Shown one piece after another: positions 8,378-16,788 of a stretch of DNA of 64,000 nucleotides. Below the pieces are notes generated by a model. That model ran no database searches and was not told the origin of the DNA. It worked only from the letters and a program-made list of their open reading frames with translations. Numbering within the stretch: position 1 is the first letter of the stretch; the number at the start of each line of letters is the position of its first letter. The position numbers were made by a program, and so were the translations under genes. The DNA is taken from positions 1,426,001-1,490,000 of the forward strand of contig JASGKX010000001.1 of NCBI GenBank assembly GCA_049840475.1, read 5' to 3'. This DNA is from JBGVSA01 sp049840475. Lineage in GTDB: Bacteria > Pseudomonadota > Gammaproteobacteria > Burkholderiales > Rhodocyclaceae.

Positions 8378-9202
8378 ATGACTGATCGTTACGCCGTAAT
8401 CGGCAACCCCATCGCCCAAAGCAAGTCGCCCGTTCTGCAGATGGCCTTTGCTCGCCAGACCGGGCAAGACATGAATTACATCAGCCTGCTCGGGCCGCTG
8501 GACGGGTTTGTGCCGACCGTGCGCGAGTTCCAGCATGCCGGCGGGCGCGGCATGAACATCACCATGCCCTTCAAGCTCGAAGCTTTCGAGCTTGCCGACG
8601 AACTGACGCCGCGTGCGCGTGCGGCCGGTGCCGTTAACACCTTTGTTTTCCGTCCCGACGGTTCTGTCCTGGGAGACAACACAGACGGCGTTGGCATCGT
8701 GCGTGATATCAGCATCAACCTTGCCCGCCCCCTGAAGGGCGCCCGTGTGCTGATCGTCGGTGCGGGCGGTGCCGTGCGCGGTGCGCTACTGCCGTTGCTC
8801 GCGGCGGGGCCGAAGGAAGTCTTTATTGCCAACCGCACTGCCGCACGGGCTGCAGAATTGGCCGCTAGTTTTGCAGGCGATACAGATGGTGTGCGCTTGG
8901 AGGGTGGCGCATTCGACCAGGCACATGGCCATTTCGACATCATCATCAATGGCAGCGCATCCAGCATGAGCGACGATCTGCCGCCGCTACTGCCCGAAGT
9001 GTGGGATGCCTCTACCCTTGCTTACGATATGGCCTACAAGAGCGAGCCCACGCCGTTCATGCGCCACGCGCACGAATGCGGCGTCCATGCCTGCTCGGAT
9101 GGCCTGGGCATGTTGGTCGAACAAGGGGCCGAGAGCTTCTTCCTGTGGCGCGGCGTCCGTCCGGACACCTCGCCTGTGATCGCCACGTTGCGCGCCGCGT
9201 AA
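8378..9202 (+). CDS. aroE: Shikimate dehydrogenase (NADP+)
   Basis: Protein of 274 residues that reduces 3-dehydroshikimate to shikimate in aromatic amino-acid synthesis. It shows the substrate-binding N-terminus AVIGNPIAQSKSP, the catalytic Lys in NITMPFKLEA, the Asp in DNTDGVG, the nucleotide-binding VGAGGAVRG, and the adenosine-phosphate region ANRTAARA. The C-terminal AYDMAYKSEPTPFM and GLGMLVEQGAESFFLW blocks complete the family pattern. The rsmB gene follows 11 bases later on the same strand. Confidence 0.95.
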   Translation: MTDRYAVIGNPIAQSKSPVLQMAFARQTGQDMNYISLLGPLDGFVPTVREFQHAGGRGMNITMPFKLEAFELADELTPRARAAGAVNTFVFRPDGSVLGDNTDGVGIVRDISINLARPLKGARVLIVGAGGAVRGALLPLLAAGPKEVFIANRTAARAAELAASFAGDTDGVRLEGGAFDQAHGHFDIIINGSASSMSDDLPPLLPEVWDASTLAYDMAYKSEPTPFMRHAHECGVHACSDGLGMLVEQGAESFFLWRGVRPDTSPVIATLRAA

Positions 9203-9213
9203 GGAGCCCGTCA

Positions 9214-10566
9214 ATGCCTGCTCCCGATCGTCGTCCCGTCCGCACTGGCGGCAAGCCCCGTCAGCCTGCGTTGTCGCCTCTGCCTTCCGACTCATTGGCG
9301 GCCAGCCTGACGGCCGCCGCCGAAGCACTCGCCGCCGTGCGCGGTGGGAGTGCGCTCAATGATGGTCTCGCCAGCCTGTGGCGGGCGCATCCCGAATTCG
9401 ACGCACGCGCCCGTGGTGCTGTGCAGGACATGCTGTTTGGCACATTGCGCGATTACGGGCGCGCCGAATGCATGCTCGGCGTCTTGATGCGGCAGCCGCT
9501 CACGGAGCCGACCATCGACGCGCTGCTGCGGATTTGCCTGCACGAACTCGAAACCCGCCCCGACGCTGCGCACACGTTGGTCGATCAAGCCGTGGAAGCG
9601 GCGGCCCGCATCGCGCGCGGAGGGCTCAAGGGCCTGGTCAATGCGGTGCTGCGCAATGCATTGCGCCAGTGGCCACAATTGGTGTTCGAGTGCGAACGCA
9701 ATGAAGAAGCCCATTGGCGCCACCCGCAATGGTGGATCGACGCCGTTCGCAAGGGGCATCCGAATGATTGGCAGGCTGCGCTCACCGCGGGCAATCAGCA
9801 TCCGCCAATGAGTGTACGCATCAATCGTCGCCGCAGTTCGGTCGAGGAAGCTCAAGCGGCGCTGGCCGCGGCCGGCATCGCCGCTCGTCCGCTGGGCCAT
9901 ATGGGGCTTTTGCTCGAACATCCGGTTCCAGTTGCTCGTCTGCCGGGCTTTGCCGAAGGGCTGCTGTCGGTGCAGGACTGGGGCGCGCAACAGGCTGCAC
10001 GCCTGATCGACCTGCGCGACGGACAGCGCGTGCTGGACGCCTGTGCGGCGCCGGGCGGTAAAACGGCGCACATGCTGGAATCGGCAGATGTTGACGTGGT
10101 CGCGTTCGACGCAGATGCTCAGCGAGCGCAGCGGGTGTCCGACCAGCTCACGCGACTGGGACTTGAAGCAACCGTCAAGGCGGCCGATTGCCGTGACGCG
10201 GCCGCTTGGTGGGACGGACGTCCGTTCGATCGCATTCTGGTCGATGTGCCCTGTTCTGCTTCGGGTGTCGCCCGTCGGCATCCAGACATCAAGTGGTTGC
10301 GCAGATCAGACGATGTTGCGAATTTTGCAACCGTTCAGCGGCAAATCCTGAACGCACTTTGGCCCCTGCTGGCTCCAGGCGGCAAAATGCTTTATGTGAC
10401 ATGTTCGGTCTTCCCGGAAGAGAACGGAGCGCAGATCACGAGCTTCGTCGAGGGCAGGCCTGATTGCCGCCGACTGCCATGGGCGGACGGAACGTTCGAA
10501 CAATATTGGCTTCCCGCACCGGACCATGACGGTTTTTTCTTCGCGCTGCTCGAAAAGCTCGGCTGA
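9214..10566 (+). CDS. rsmB: 16S rRNA (cytosine-967-C5)-methyltransferase RsmB
   Basis: Protein of 450 residues made of an N-terminal NusB-like RNA-binding domain (about residues 25-160) and a C-terminal Rossmann methyltransferase of the Sun/NOL1 family. The SAM-binding block is DACAAPGGKTAHMLE; the catalytic cysteines are in VDVPCSASG (TCS of VTCSVFPEEN is the second). The enzyme makes m5C967 in 16S rRNA. The ATG at 9214 follows AAGGAG. The next gene starts inside the last 41 bases of this one, so translation of the two is probably coupled. Confidence 0.93.
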   Translation: MPAPDRRPVRTGGKPRQPALSPLPSDSLAASLTAAAEALAAVRGGSALNDGLASLWRAHPEFDARARGAVQDMLFGTLRDYGRAECMLGVLMRQPLTEPTIDALLRICLHELETRPDAAHTLVDQAVEAAARIARGGLKGLVNAVLRNALRQWPQLVFECERNEEAHWRHPQWWIDAVRKGHPNDWQAALTAGNQHPPMSVRINRRRSSVEEAQAALAAAGIAARPLGHMGLLLEHPVPVARLPGFAEGLLSVQDWGAQQAARLIDLRDGQRVLDACAAPGGKTAHMLESADVDVVAFDADAQRAQRVSDQLTRLGLEATVKAADCRDAAAWWDGRPFDRILVDVPCSASGVARRHPDIKWLRRSDDVANFATVQRQILNALWPLLAPGGKMLYVTCSVFPEENGAQITSFVEGRPDCRRLPWADGTFEQYWLPAPDHDGFFFALLEKLG

Positions 10567-11147
10567 CCGCCTGAATCCATGGCTGGCCCTTGCAATGGCC
10601 TGCCTCATGGCGTTCTTGCTTGCCTTGCCGCGCCCGTCCGCCGGGCAGGGACGGCCGACGCTGGAATTCATCTACACCGAAGTGGTGCCGTCCGAGTCGC
10701 AGTACGTCGTCAATGCGGCTGTCACCATGAGCGCCAATCCGCGCGTTGAAGAGTTGGTCAACGCGGGAGTGGCGGTGCCGTTCGTGGCCGAATTCGTCCT
10801 TACGCGCTCGCGCTGGTACTGGTTCGACGAATCCATCGTCGAACGGGTCATGGACTTTCGCCTTTCCTATCACGCGCTCACCCGCCAATACCGGCTGACG
10901 GTGGGCAGCCTGCATCGCAGCTTCGACAGCTATGAAGAAGCCTTGTCCGCGATGCTGTCGATCCGCAACTGGGCAGTGGTCGATCGTTCACGCTTGCGCG
11001 GCGGGGAGTCGTACGACGCTGCGCTGCGCTTCCGGCTTGATCTGAGCCAGTTGCCCAAACCGTTCCAGGTCGCCGCTCTCGGTAGTCGCGACCTCGACTT
11101 GTTCTACAGGCTGGACGAATTGGACCTTCCTGGCGGCCTCTCGCTGA
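10526..11147 (+). pseudogene. DUF4390 protein, apparent +1 frameshift near the 3' end
   Basis: N-terminal part of what reads as one 917-residue frame joining this protein to the downstream kinase. The first 190 residues are a DUF4390 protein: signal-like segment NPWLALAMACLMAFLLA, then a domain with FVAEFVLTRSRWYWFDE and LDLSQLPKPFQVAALGSRD. DUF4390 proteins usually precede NtrY-like kinases as separate genes. In the frame reached by removing one T near 11101-11107, the protein would end with GWTNWTFLAASR and a TGA overlapping the kinase ATG (TGATG). This is the expected DUF4390 ending and a classic coupling overlap. The apparent fusion is therefore most likely a single-base insertion, giving a corrected length of about 206 residues. 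Confidence 0.75.
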
Positions 11148-13279
11148 TGCGACGTCTGGTCATCATTACCTCTGCGCTGGGCGCGATCCTGCTGTTCCTG
11201 CTGGCTTCGGCGGGCGCCAACACTACGCTGTTCGCACACAACTACCCCTTGCTGCTGGGTGCCAACGGCTTGCTGGCGCTGGCGCTGGCGATCCTGGTGG
11301 GTGTGCAGGTGCGTGTGCTGTGGCGCGAATACCGCGAACGCCAGTTCGGCTCGCGGCTCAAGCTCAAGCTGATGGCGATGTTTGTGCTGCTGGCCGTGGT
11401 GCCGGGCAGCATCATCTATCTGGTGTCGGTGCAGTTCGCCGTGCGCTCCATCGAGTCCTGGTACAACGTGCGCGTCGATACCGCACTGGAGTCAGGCCTC
11501 ACGCTCGGTCGCAGTGCGCTGGACGCGCTGCTCGACCAACTCGCCGATCGCGCACGTGACGAAGCGTTCGAGCTGGGCGACCAGGGCAGTACCCCTAGCT
11601 TGCCGGCGCTATCGCGCGCGCGCGACCGCATGAGCGCTGATTCGGCAACGATCCTGTCATCCACCGGTCACGTGCTGCTGTTAACGGGCGATCACTACGG
11701 CAGCCTGGTGCCAGACGTGCCCTCTGCCAACCAGTTGAGGCAGGCGCGTGCATCGCGGGGCTGGAAAGCGGTGGAGAGCGATGGCGGCGAGGGCTTGGTG
11801 CTGCGCGTGGTGATTCCAATTCCGAGCCGTCATTTCACGGCCGATCCGCAGTTGCTGCAGGTGATGTCCGCCGTACCCGAAGGTTTGGCGCGCAGCGCGG
11901 AGAGCATCCAGAACCTGCACCAGGAATACCAAGAGCTGCTGCAAGCGCGCCAAGGCCTCAAGCGCATCTATCTCATTACGCTGACACTTGCTCTGTTGCT
12001 GGCGATGTTCACCGCCATGGCGATTGCATTCGTGTTTGCGCGCGCCTTGTCGGCGCCATTGTCGATCCTGGCTGAAGGCACGCAGGCGGTGGCTCAGGGT
12101 GACTTCTCGCCACGGCAGGCGTTGCCGGCGCGAGATGAGCTGGGCGTGCTGACGCAGAGCTTTAACCGTATGACGCGCCAGTTGCAGGACGCGCGCGAAC
12201 TCGCCGACAAGAACCGTGCGGCTGTCAACACGGCGCGTGCGTACCTCGAAGGCGTGCTGACCAACCTGTCCGCGGGCGTGCTGGCATTTGCCGTGGATGG
12301 AACGCTACGCGCGGCCAATCGCGGCGCACTGGTGTCGTTGCGGGACGAACTTGCCGGTTACGAATCCATTCCGCTCAAGGACTGGTCCGCACACACGCAG
12401 TTCCGCGATGCGGTGCTGGCAGGTTTCGCCGAGAACGAAGGCGACTGGCATCGCCAGATCGAGATCGAACACGAGGGCGGCCACAAGCAGACGTTGCTGT
12501 TGCACGGCTCGCGCTTGCCAGAAGGCTCCAACGGCGGCTTCGTGGTGGTGTTCGACGATATCTCGGAGCTTATTTCGGCGCAGCGCAATGCGGCGTGGGC
12601 CGAGGTTGCGCGCCGTCTCGCGCACGAAATCAAGAATCCGCTCACGCCAATCCAGCTCGCTGCAGAGCGACTGGAGCACAAATTGTCGGACCAATTGGCC
12701 GAGCCCGAGCGTGCGATGCTGGCGCGGTCAACGCAGACCATCGTCAATCAGGTCGAGGCGATGAAAAACCTGGTGAATGGTTTTCGCGATTACGCGCGAC
12801 TGCCGTTGCCGACTCTCGCGGCGCTCGATCTCAACGAATTGATCCGCGAAGTGCTGGTGCTGTATGAGAGCAGCCGTTGCCCGATTCACGCCGATCTGAC
12901 GCCGGGGCTCCCCTCCGTGCTGGCCGATTCCAGCCAGCTACGCCAGGTGATCCACAATCTGCTTCAGAACGCGCAGGACTCGGTGCAGGACGTTGCCGAC
13001 CCCCACATCGACGTTGTTACGCGTTGGGATGGCAAGCGAGTGGAACTGTTGATCGCGGATAACGGGCCCGGTTTTCCGCCCGCTATTCTCTCTCGCGCCT
13101 TCGAGCCTTACGTCACCACCAAGAGTCGCGGTTCCGGACTCGGTCTGGCCATCGTCAAGAAGATCGTGGAGGAGCATCGCGGCGACATCGCGCTGTCCAA
13201 TCGCGCCGAAGGGGGCGCCCAGGTCAAAGTCCGGTTGATTTCCGGCGAAGGAACGGTCGCTACAGTAGTAGCAAAATAA
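11147..13279 (+). CDS. NtrY-like membrane sensor histidine kinase
   Basis: Sensor kinase of 710 residues from the ATG at 11147. Layout: three hydrophobic segments in the first 95 residues, a periplasmic or linker region, another membrane helix near 275-297, HAMP (about 298-350), a PAS-like domain starting near 365, HisKA with RLAHEIKNPLTP (phospho-His near 491), and HATPase_c with N-box NLLQNAQDS, DNGPGF and GSGLGLAIVKK. The organisation is that of NtrY, partner of NtrX, linked to nitrogen and redox sensing. The response regulator follows 23 bases downstream. The frame is also open upstream into the DUF4390 gene, which I attribute to an extra base there. Confidence 0.88.
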   Translation: MRRLVIITSALGAILLFLLASAGANTTLFAHNYPLLLGANGLLALALAILVGVQVRVLWREYRERQFGSRLKLKLMAMFVLLAVVPGSIIYLVSVQFAVRSIESWYNVRVDTALESGLTLGRSALDALLDQLADRARDEAFELGDQGSTPSLPALSRARDRMSADSATILSSTGHVLLLTGDHYGSLVPDVPSANQLRQARASRGWKAVESDGGEGLVLRVVIPIPSRHFTADPQLLQVMSAVPEGLARSAESIQNLHQEYQELLQARQGLKRIYLITLTLALLLAMFTAMAIAFVFARALSAPLSILAEGTQAVAQGDFSPRQALPARDELGVLTQSFNRMTRQLQDARELADKNRAAVNTARAYLEGVLTNLSAGVLAFAVDGTLRAANRGALVSLRDELAGYESIPLKDWSAHTQFRDAVLAGFAENEGDWHRQIEIEHEGGHKQTLLLHGSRLPEGSNGGFVVVFDDISELISAQRNAAWAEVARRLAHEIKNPLTPIQLAAERLEHKLSDQLAEPERAMLARSTQTIVNQVEAMKNLVNGFRDYARLPLPTLAALDLNELIREVLVLYESSRCPIHADLTPGLPSVLADSSQLRQVIHNLLQNAQDSVQDVADPHIDVVTRWDGKRVELLIADNGPGFPPAILSRAFEPYVTTKSRGSGLGLAIVKKIVEEHRGDIALSNRAEGGAQVKVRLISGEGTVATVVAK

Positions 13280-13302
13280 CAACAGTCTGCTAGTCTCTGC
13301 GC

Positions 13303-14542
13303 ATGGCAAAAATTCTGGTGGTTGATGACGAAATCGGTATCCGCGAGTTGCTGCGGGAGATTCTCGCCGACGAGGGTCACGATGTCGTTCTTGCTGAAAA
13401 CGCGGCGAGCGCCCGTCATGCGCGTCAGGCTGGCAAGCCCGATCTGGTTCTGCTCGATATCTGGATGCCCGACACCGACGGTGTCACGCTCCTCAAAGAA
13501 TGGGCCGCCAACGGCTCGCTGACCATGCCCGTCGTGATGATGTCCGGTCACGGCACGATCGATACCGCCGTCGAAGCCATCCGCTTCGGTGCCATGGATT
13601 TCCTCGAAAAGCCCATCGCGCTGCAAAAGCTGCTCGCTACCGTCAAGCGTGGTCTGCAACGTCAGCCGCCCAAGGCGCGCGCGCACCTGACGCTGGCAGC
13701 TTTCAGCCGTTCCGGCCCGTTGCGCGATCTGCGCAAGCGTCTCGATCAGATTCTCGACAAGTCGCGTGTCCTCACGCTGCGCGTCGGCGCAGGTTCGATT
13801 GCCGAGCTGTGCGCACGTAGCCTGCAGTCGGCGGGTAGCCCTTGGCTTGATCTTGGCTCGCTGACCATGCCGATCGAAATCCAGGCACTCGAAGGCGCGC
13901 GCGGGGGGCTGCTGTTTGTCGAAGAACTCGCGCAGTTGTCGCGCGCTCAGCAGAAGAACCTTGCTTTCGCGCTTGATCGTCTCGACCGGTACGAACTGCG
14001 TCTGGTCGTCGCCACCAGCCGCGCCGCAGAAGAGTTGCTCGAAGAAAGCTGGGATCCGGTCGTCCTCAAGCGTCTGTTTGAAGTCTCTCTTGTGCCCCCT
14101 TCGTTGCTTGAACTGAAGGACGAAGTCCCCGAGATGGCCAGCCAACTGCTGCTGCACTTGTCCGAAGCAGGTGAAGTCCCGCTGCGCACGCTGTCGAACC
14201 GGAGGGCTCAACGCATTGCGCAATTGCCCTTTCCCCGGCGGGTTCGCCGAACTGAAGGCGGCGGTGAAGTCGCTCGCGCTGGGCGCGCTGGACGAGACGA
14301 TCAGCCCGGAAGAGGTCATCCGCCTCATGAACAAGGCGTCAACGGCTGCGCTGGCGTTGCCGCTCGATCTGCCGCTGCGCGAAGCGCGCGAGACGTTTGA
14401 GCGTTTGTACTTTGAACACCATCTCCAGCTTGAGTCCGGCAACATCACGCGTTTGGCGGAAAAGACCGGCCTCGAGCGCACCCACCTGTATCGCAAGCTG
14501 AAGCAGTTGGGTATTCCGCTGGGGCGTCGTTCGGAAGCCTGA
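13303..14542 (+). pseudogene. NtrX-like response regulator, frameshifted near codon 298
   Basis: Partner of the upstream NtrY-like kinase. Receiver domain at residues 1-120: acidic pair in VVDDE, phospho-Asp at about 52 in LLDIWMPD, and FLEKPIAL with the conserved Lys. The middle resembles a worn AAA+ domain and the C-terminus is a Fis-type helix-turn-helix (ITRLAEKTGLERTHLYRKL). The frame breaks at 14193-14199. Reading on gives an unrelated Arg-rich tail to 14400, while the true continuation (NALRNCPFPGGFAELK) lies one frame over and stops at 14542. Removing one A of TCGAACCGG to give TCGACCGG restores a 412-residue protein. Confidence 0.85.
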
Positions 14543-14849
14543 TACTTTGCATGACCGATTGTCGGTGGGCGTCGCGCGCTCACCGCTAGCGGTTTCGGGC
14601 TGTGGCGCCGCGCTGCAACGTACAGCCAACTCACTTCTAACCCGTCGAATTGCCCGGCTGCCGACTCTAATGCACACCGGGCACCTCTCTTGTGCCATTG
14701 CACGTCCTCGCACACGGGCCGCCATTGGCGCCGGTCGTGTCACACACCGCTACGACCTTGATCGCGCCGCTTCGGCGCTTTGTTGACGAGAAAACGGGCC
14801 CCCGTGCGTATAATTTTGGCCGTTCAAGTCTTTAGCAAAAGTTGGTCGC
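14543..14849. other. Intergenic region before ttcA
   Basis: This 307-base gap contains no convincing gene. Short open frames exist but have no family features. The right end holds the ttcA promoter listed separately. Confidence 0.5.
14783..14814 (+). promoter_or_regulatory. Candidate sigma-70 promoter of ttcA
   Basis: A perfect -10 box TATAAT lies at 14809-14814, about 35 bases before the ttcA start. A TTGACG at 14783-14788 could serve as -35, but the 20-base spacer is longer than the optimal 17. The -10 element is the stronger part of this call. Confidence 0.5.
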
Positions 14850-15779
14850 GTGGAATCCCAGACACTGACCGCTCCCACGACGGTGGCGGAACTCTCGAAT
14901 TCGGTTGAGCGCTTGCGCAAATGGTTGCTGCGCCGGGTGGGGCAGGCCATCAGCCAGTACGACATGATCTCCGATGGCGACGTGGTCATGGTCTGCTGCT
15001 CGGGCGGTAAGGACTGGTTCACGCTCCTGACGCTGCTCCTCGCGTTGCGCGAACGCGCCCCGATCAACTTCCGTATCGTGGCGATGAATCTGGATCAGAA
15101 GCAACCCGGCTTCCCTGACCACGTACTGCCGGATTATTTCGACTCGATCGGTGTTGAATACAAGATCGTCACGGAAGACACGTATTCCATCGTCAAGCAG
15201 AAGATCCCCGAGGGAAAGACGACCTGCTCGCTCTGCTCGCGCCTGCGTCGCGGCATCATCTATCGCACGGCGCGCGAGCTGGGCGCGACCCGCATCGCGC
15301 TCGGTCACCATCGCGAAGACATGGTCGAGACGATGTTCCTGAACATGTTCTTCGGCGGCAAGCTCAAGGCCATGCCGCCCAAGCTGGTGAGCGATGACGG
15401 CCAGCACGTGGTGATTCGTCCGCTGGCGCTGTGCCCGGAAGCGGACATCGCCAAATTTTCGCGTGCGATGAATTACCCGATCATCCCCTGCAATCTGTGC
15501 GGTTCTCAGGAGAATGCGCAGCGCAAGCAGATCAAGGCCATGCTGGCTGACTGGGAACGCCAGTGGCCAGGGCGCGTGGAGTCGATCCACACTGCCCTTC
15601 AGAACATAGTGCCCAGTCACATGGCCGATGGCAGTCTTTTCGATTTCAAGGGGCTCACACGTGATACAACCGTTGCCGAAGGGGACACGGTGTTCGACCC
15701 TCCTGATGTGGGCGACATCGCGCGGCAGGCGCCGGCACAGCCGGTGGCGTGGATGCCCTGGGAACCGCAGTCGCAGTAA
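14850..15779 (+). CDS. ttcA: tRNA 2-thiocytidine(32) synthetase TtcA
   Basis: Protein of 309 residues that thiolates cytidine 32 in tRNA using ATP and an iron-sulfur cluster. Family features are the LDQKQPGFP block, CSLCSRLRRG and CNLCGSQ, whose cysteines bind the cluster, and GHHREDMVET. The P-loop reads CSGGKDWF where the family has SGGKDSY, so the last Ser of the ATP pyrophosphatase loop is replaced by Trp (codons TGG TTC). That is unusual and may be a sequence error or an impaired enzyme. The start is GTG at 14850; no in-frame ATG lies nearby upstream. Confidence 0.9.
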   Translation: MESQTLTAPTTVAELSNSVERLRKWLLRRVGQAISQYDMISDGDVVMVCCSGGKDWFTLLTLLLALRERAPINFRIVAMNLDQKQPGFPDHVLPDYFDSIGVEYKIVTEDTYSIVKQKIPEGKTTCSLCSRLRRGIIYRTARELGATRIALGHHREDMVETMFLNMFFGGKLKAMPPKLVSDDGQHVVIRPLALCPEADIAKFSRAMNYPIIPCNLCGSQENAQRKQIKAMLADWERQWPGRVESIHTALQNIVPSHMADGSLFDFKGLTRDTTVAEGDTVFDPPDVGDIARQAPAQPVAWMPWEPQSQ

Positions 15780-15825
15780 CAGACAAATCACTACAACAGC
15801 TGGACCGAACAGCTAGCGAGACAAC

Positions 15826-16710
15826 ATGACGTCGAGCGCCGAAAACTGCGTATTGATCGCCGAGATCATCGGTGATGGACCTCTCGTCCAGAAGCTCGGG
15901 CAAGTGGAGGCAAACCGGGCAATAGAGCGCTGCCGGGCGAGAGCGGAGCGTTCGATCAGTGGTAACAGCGGAACGATCGTGTCCTCGCAGGGCAGACGGC
16001 TGACGGCGACGTTTGCTGACAGTGAAGACGCCGTTCTCGCCGCCCAGGATATCCGGCAACGCGTGGCGCAGTTGCCTCCGGTGTCGGGGGTGTTGTTGTC
16101 GGTGCGCAGCGGCGTGCATGCCACCGCCGAAGGTGCGGGCGCGCTGATCGACGGGGCTGCTTCCGGCGACATCCTGCTAAGCGCAACGTCCGGGGACAGT
16201 CTGCCCGACGCTTTGCGAGGTGCGCTCAACGAATACAGCGGGCCACGTCCCGTTGCGGCGCCTGAAGGGGTGATCTTCCAGTTCAGGGCGGGTGTGCAAG
16301 CGCTACGCGAAGCTACCCGTCAGCCCGCGTCCCCTCCGCCGGAGCGGCCTGTGGTGGCCGCCGCCAAGGTCGCGCCGGGCCGCGGACGGATGATGCTGCG
16401 TCATCAAGGCAGCAGCTTCATCATCAGTGAATCGCACCCCGTTCTGCTGGCTGGGCGTGAAGAGGGCAACGATGTGGTTGTCGTCGATCGTCGCGCATCG
16501 CGCCAGCACGCCCGCATCGAGTGGCGCGCAGGGCGTTACATGCTCGTCGATAGCAGCACCAACGGCACATATCTGGTTGATGGCAGTGGTACCGAGACAA
16601 TCCTGCGCCGCTCCGAATGTGAGCTGCCCGCGACAGGGCGGATCGGTTTCGGCTACTCGCCGCAGGAGCTAGGTGTCGAGTTGGCGATGTTCGATATCGG
16701 CCAGCGCTGA
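15826..16710 (+). CDS. FHA-domain protein with cyclase-like N-terminal domain
   Basis: Cytoplasmic protein of 294 residues. The N-terminal 150 residues resemble a degenerate class III nucleotidyl cyclase fold (LIAEIIGDGPLVQKLG, SSQGRRLTATFADSEDAVLAAQDI) without an obvious metal-binding Asp pair, so catalysis is doubtful. After a proline-rich linker (about 165-180) comes a forkhead-associated domain with GREEGNDVVV, the SRQHARIE loop and DSSTNGTYL. FHA domains bind phosphothreonine, so this is probably a phospho-dependent signalling adaptor. No Ser/Thr kinase gene is adjacent. It lies 46 bases after ttcA and ends at a bidirectional terminator. Confidence 0.8.
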   Translation: MTSSAENCVLIAEIIGDGPLVQKLGQVEANRAIERCRARAERSISGNSGTIVSSQGRRLTATFADSEDAVLAAQDIRQRVAQLPPVSGVLLSVRSGVHATAEGAGALIDGAASGDILLSATSGDSLPDALRGALNEYSGPRPVAAPEGVIFQFRAGVQALREATRQPASPPPERPVVAAAKVAPGRGRMMLRHQGSSFIISESHPVLLAGREEGNDVVVVDRRASRQHARIEWRAGRYMLVDSSTNGTYLVDGSGTETILRRSECELPATGRIGFGYSPQELGVELAMFDIGQR

Positions 16711-16740
16711 CTTCTCGTCGCTGCGACAGCAAACAAAAAA

Positions 16741-16763
16741 AAGGGCGCCTCGGCGCCCTTTTT
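16741..16763. terminator. Bidirectional rho-independent terminator
   Basis: Eight-base-pair stem AAGGGCGC/GCGCCCTT with a CTCG tetraloop, followed by T residues and preceded by a run of A. It can stop transcription from both the FHA gene and the convergent hprK operon. Confidence 0.85.
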
Positions 16764-16788
16764 GCTGATGTTTCACGCGTATACGTGG

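Noticed and set aside
10526..13279. A genuine DUF4390-histidine kinase fusion protein
   Set aside because: One base removed restores a normal DUF4390 ending and a TGATG overlap with the kinase, which is more economical; kept as a possibility only.
13108..14715. 535-codon minus-strand frame opposite the kinase and ntrX genes
   Set aside because: Low-complexity Arg/Gln-rich product typical of GC-rich antisense; both plus-strand genes have clear families.
14543..14786. Small plus-strand gene after ntrX
   Set aside because: A 79-codon frame exists, but composition and lack of a ribosome-binding site or family features argue against coding.
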